Below are positions 4,655 to 6,126 of a DNA stretch of 6,126 bases, in pieces. The translations under genes and the position numbers were made by a program. The stretch is from an uncultured Erysipelotrichaceae bacterium. Its GTDB lineage: Bacteria; Bacillota_I; Bacilli_A; Erysipelotrichales; Erysipelotrichaceae. Below the pieces are notes generated by a model. The model made no database searches and was not told the origin of the DNA. It saw nothing but the letters and a program-made list of their open reading frames with translations. The DNA is taken from contig CALUZL010000138.1 in the NCBI GenBank assembly GCA_944325295.1, positions 1 through 6,126 of the forward strand, written 5' to 3'. The first letter of the stretch is position 1, and every line of letters begins with the position of its first letter.

Positions 4655-6126
4655 ATTAAAGTTTATAACCGACCATTTAGGAAAATATAAATACCCATTA
4701 CTTTTATTACTTTTAATTACTATCGTTTATGCCGGGATCAATTTGATCCCCAATCTTATAATAAGTTTTCTCATCGATAATGTCGTCTCCGGCGCTCCCA
4801 TAAATAACAACATCGTCGGCGAAATATTAAACGACATCTTCGGTGTGGCTCATATCAAGGCAAATATTTGGCTTATAGCCGTGATTTTGATCTGTATTTA
4901 TCTTTTGGTGGCTTTACTGATGAATACAAGGCAAAGGATGCAAGGTGTCATCGCTGAGAGTTTGGTAGCCAATATCCGCAATGACCTCTACTCACATATC
5001 CAGCTTTTGCCCTACGCTTATCATGTAAAGGCCAAAACCGGTGAACTTATCCAAAAATGTACGTCTGATGTCGACATGGTCCGGCGTTTCTTTTCCGGCC
5101 AGTTTGCTGAAGTCTTCTATATCTTAGCCACGGCGACGATCGCACTTGTGGTATTGTATGGCATCAATTCTCATCTCGCCGGATTTGTCAGCATTTCTTT
5201 GGTCATAATCTTTATCTATTCCTACGTTTTCTTTGCGCAAGTAAGAAAACAATTCCGGATATCTGATGAAGAAGAAGCAGTCCTTTCGACAATGATTCAA
5301 GAATCGATCAGCGGCATAAGAGTAGTCAAAGCTTTTAATCGCGAACTCTATGAAATCAAAAAATTCATCAAAGAGAACGAAAAATACAAGGCGGTGACCT
5401 TTAAGATGATCCAATTTTTGGGAATGTATTGGTCATCGTCCTATTTTATCTGTCTTTTAGGAATCTTGGTCGTTGTCGTGATGGGGATATTTGAAGTGCG
5501 AAACGGAGCACTTTCAGTTGGCAACTATACAGTTTTTGTCTCCTACCAGACAACGGTCTTGTACGCTATGCGTCAACTTGGCAGAATACTATCAGACCTT
5601 GGAAAATTGACAGTGTCCATTGAAAGACTTTCCGATATCCTCAAAGAAGAAGCTGAAGATATCGAAAATGGTGAAAAGCCCTCGCTTGATGGCGATATCG
5701 TTTTTGATGATGTCTCCTTTGCCTATGACGACGATCCCAAACCGGTCCTTAAAAATATCGACCTTACGATCAAACGTAAAGAGACTGTGGCCATAATCGG
5801 ACCTACCGGAAGCGGCAAGTCATCTTTGGTCGCGCTTTTGTCGCGTTTATATGAACCGACAGAAGGCGTCATAAAGATAAACGATGTCGATATAAAAAAG
5901 ATCCAAAAACGCTATCTTCGGGATAACGTCGGCATTGTCTTACAAGAACCTTTCCTCTTTTCGATATCGATCATGGATAATTTACGAATTGTTAAAGAAG
6001 ATGCCAAAGAAGAAGAGATCTTTGCTGCTACAAAGATCGCTGCTGTCCACGATGTCATAAATGAATTCGACCGGGGTTATCGAACTTTGGTCGGCGAAAA
6101 GGGTGTTACCTTATCGGGTGGGGAAA
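4647..6126 (+). CDS. ABC exporter half-transporter, membrane domain fused to ATPase (3' end outside window)
   Basis: The 493 visible residues form a type I ABC exporter subunit of the MsbA/BmrA/LmrA class, which uses ATP to move a substrate across the membrane as a dimer. The membrane domain covers about 18-330, with hydrophobic segments near 18-43, 73-92, 152-172, 176-198, 260-284 and 290-310. The IQESISGIRVVKAFNRE stretch (217-233) is conserved in this class. The ATPase domain begins at about 348. Walker A is GPTGSGKS (385-392), the Q-loop is LQEP (Q433), and the window ends in the signature LSGGE (489-493). Walker B, D-loop and H-loop lie beyond the edge. An in-frame stop at 4629-4631 and the lack of ATG before the first helix leave TTG 4647 as the likely start, overlapping the TSCPD gene by 8 nt, with only a weak GAAGAG upstream. 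The substrate is unknown. A second half-transporter often follows such genes. Confidence 0.92.
   Translation, partial: MPRLKFITDHLGKYKYPLLLLLLITIVYAGINLIPNLIISFLIDNVVSGAPINNNIVGEILNDIFGVAHIKANIWLIAVILICIYLLVALLMNTRQRMQGVIAESLVANIRNDLYSHIQLLPYAYHVKAKTGELIQKCTSDVDMVRRFFSGQFAEVFYILATATIALVVLYGINSHLAGFVSISLVIIFIYSYVFFAQVRKQFRISDEEEAVLSTMIQESISGIRVVKAFNRELYEIKKFIKENEKYKAVTFKMIQFLGMYWSSSYFICLLGILVVVVMGIFEVRNGALSVGNYTVFVSYQTTVLYAMRQLGRILSDLGKLTVSIERLSDILKEEAEDIENGEKPSLDGDIVFDDVSFAYDDDPKPVLKNIDLTIKRKETVAIIGPTGSGKSSLVALLSRLYEPTEGVIKINDVDIKKIQKRYLRDNVGIVLQEPFLFSISIMDNLRIVKEDAKEEEIFAATKIAAVHDVINEFDRGYRTLVGEKGVTLSGGE

Noticed and set aside
5124..5414. 96-codon minus-strand open frame inside the ABC gene
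   Set aside because: It is a shadow of the membrane domain of the ABC exporter, with no independent support.
1..6126. A new defence system, toxin-antitoxin pair, CRISPR array or retron
   Set aside because: No repeats, toxin-like small gene pairs or relevant enzyme motifs are present. All long frames are accounted for by known families.

Overview
The window looks like a chromosomal segment of a low-to-moderate GC Bacillota (Firmicutes), probably a gut Clostridia-type or related anaerobe. The pointers are a clostridial-style glutamyl-tRNA synthetase, a KtrB/KtrA potassium system, a small TSCPD-domain protein of a kind known mainly from Firmicutes, and Shine-Dalgarno sites that match the extended 3' end of 16S rRNA (GGTGAT). 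No species can be named from the sequence alone.

Bases 1-about 760 are the end of an integrative mobile element. They hold the C-terminal part of a large serine recombinase (zinc ribbon, coiled coil, DUF4368-type tail), cut by the window edge. Its base composition is richer in GC than the rest: two 60-base lines I counted have 31 and 35 G+C, against 25 in a line of the ABC gene. The gene is followed by a hairpin over its stop codon and a candidate intrinsic terminator. It converges on gltX.

Bases 776-2230 (minus strand) are a complete gltX. Its 3' end is intact, so the element sits just downstream of the gene and does not interrupt it. A good sigma-70-type promoter (TTGAAA, 17 bp, TAGAAT) lies upstream and fixes the start at 2230.

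Bases 2319-6126 (plus strand) form a tight gene string: ktrB, ktrA, a TSCPD-domain protein of unknown function, and an ABC exporter half-transporter that runs off the window. The gaps are 4 nt, 10 nt and an 8-nt overlap, so one transcript with translational coupling is likely. KtrB is the membrane K+ channel-like subunit and KtrA its cytoplasmic nucleotide-binding regulator. The last two genes have no evident link to K+ uptake.

I see no CRISPR array, tRNA, rRNA, riboswitch or clearly new defence or toxin system. Apart from the element end, the region reads as ordinary housekeeping chromosome. The most useful leads are the element-host boundary next to gltX, the small TSCPD gene coupled to its neighbours, and two unusual start-codon situations (ktrB and the ABC gene).
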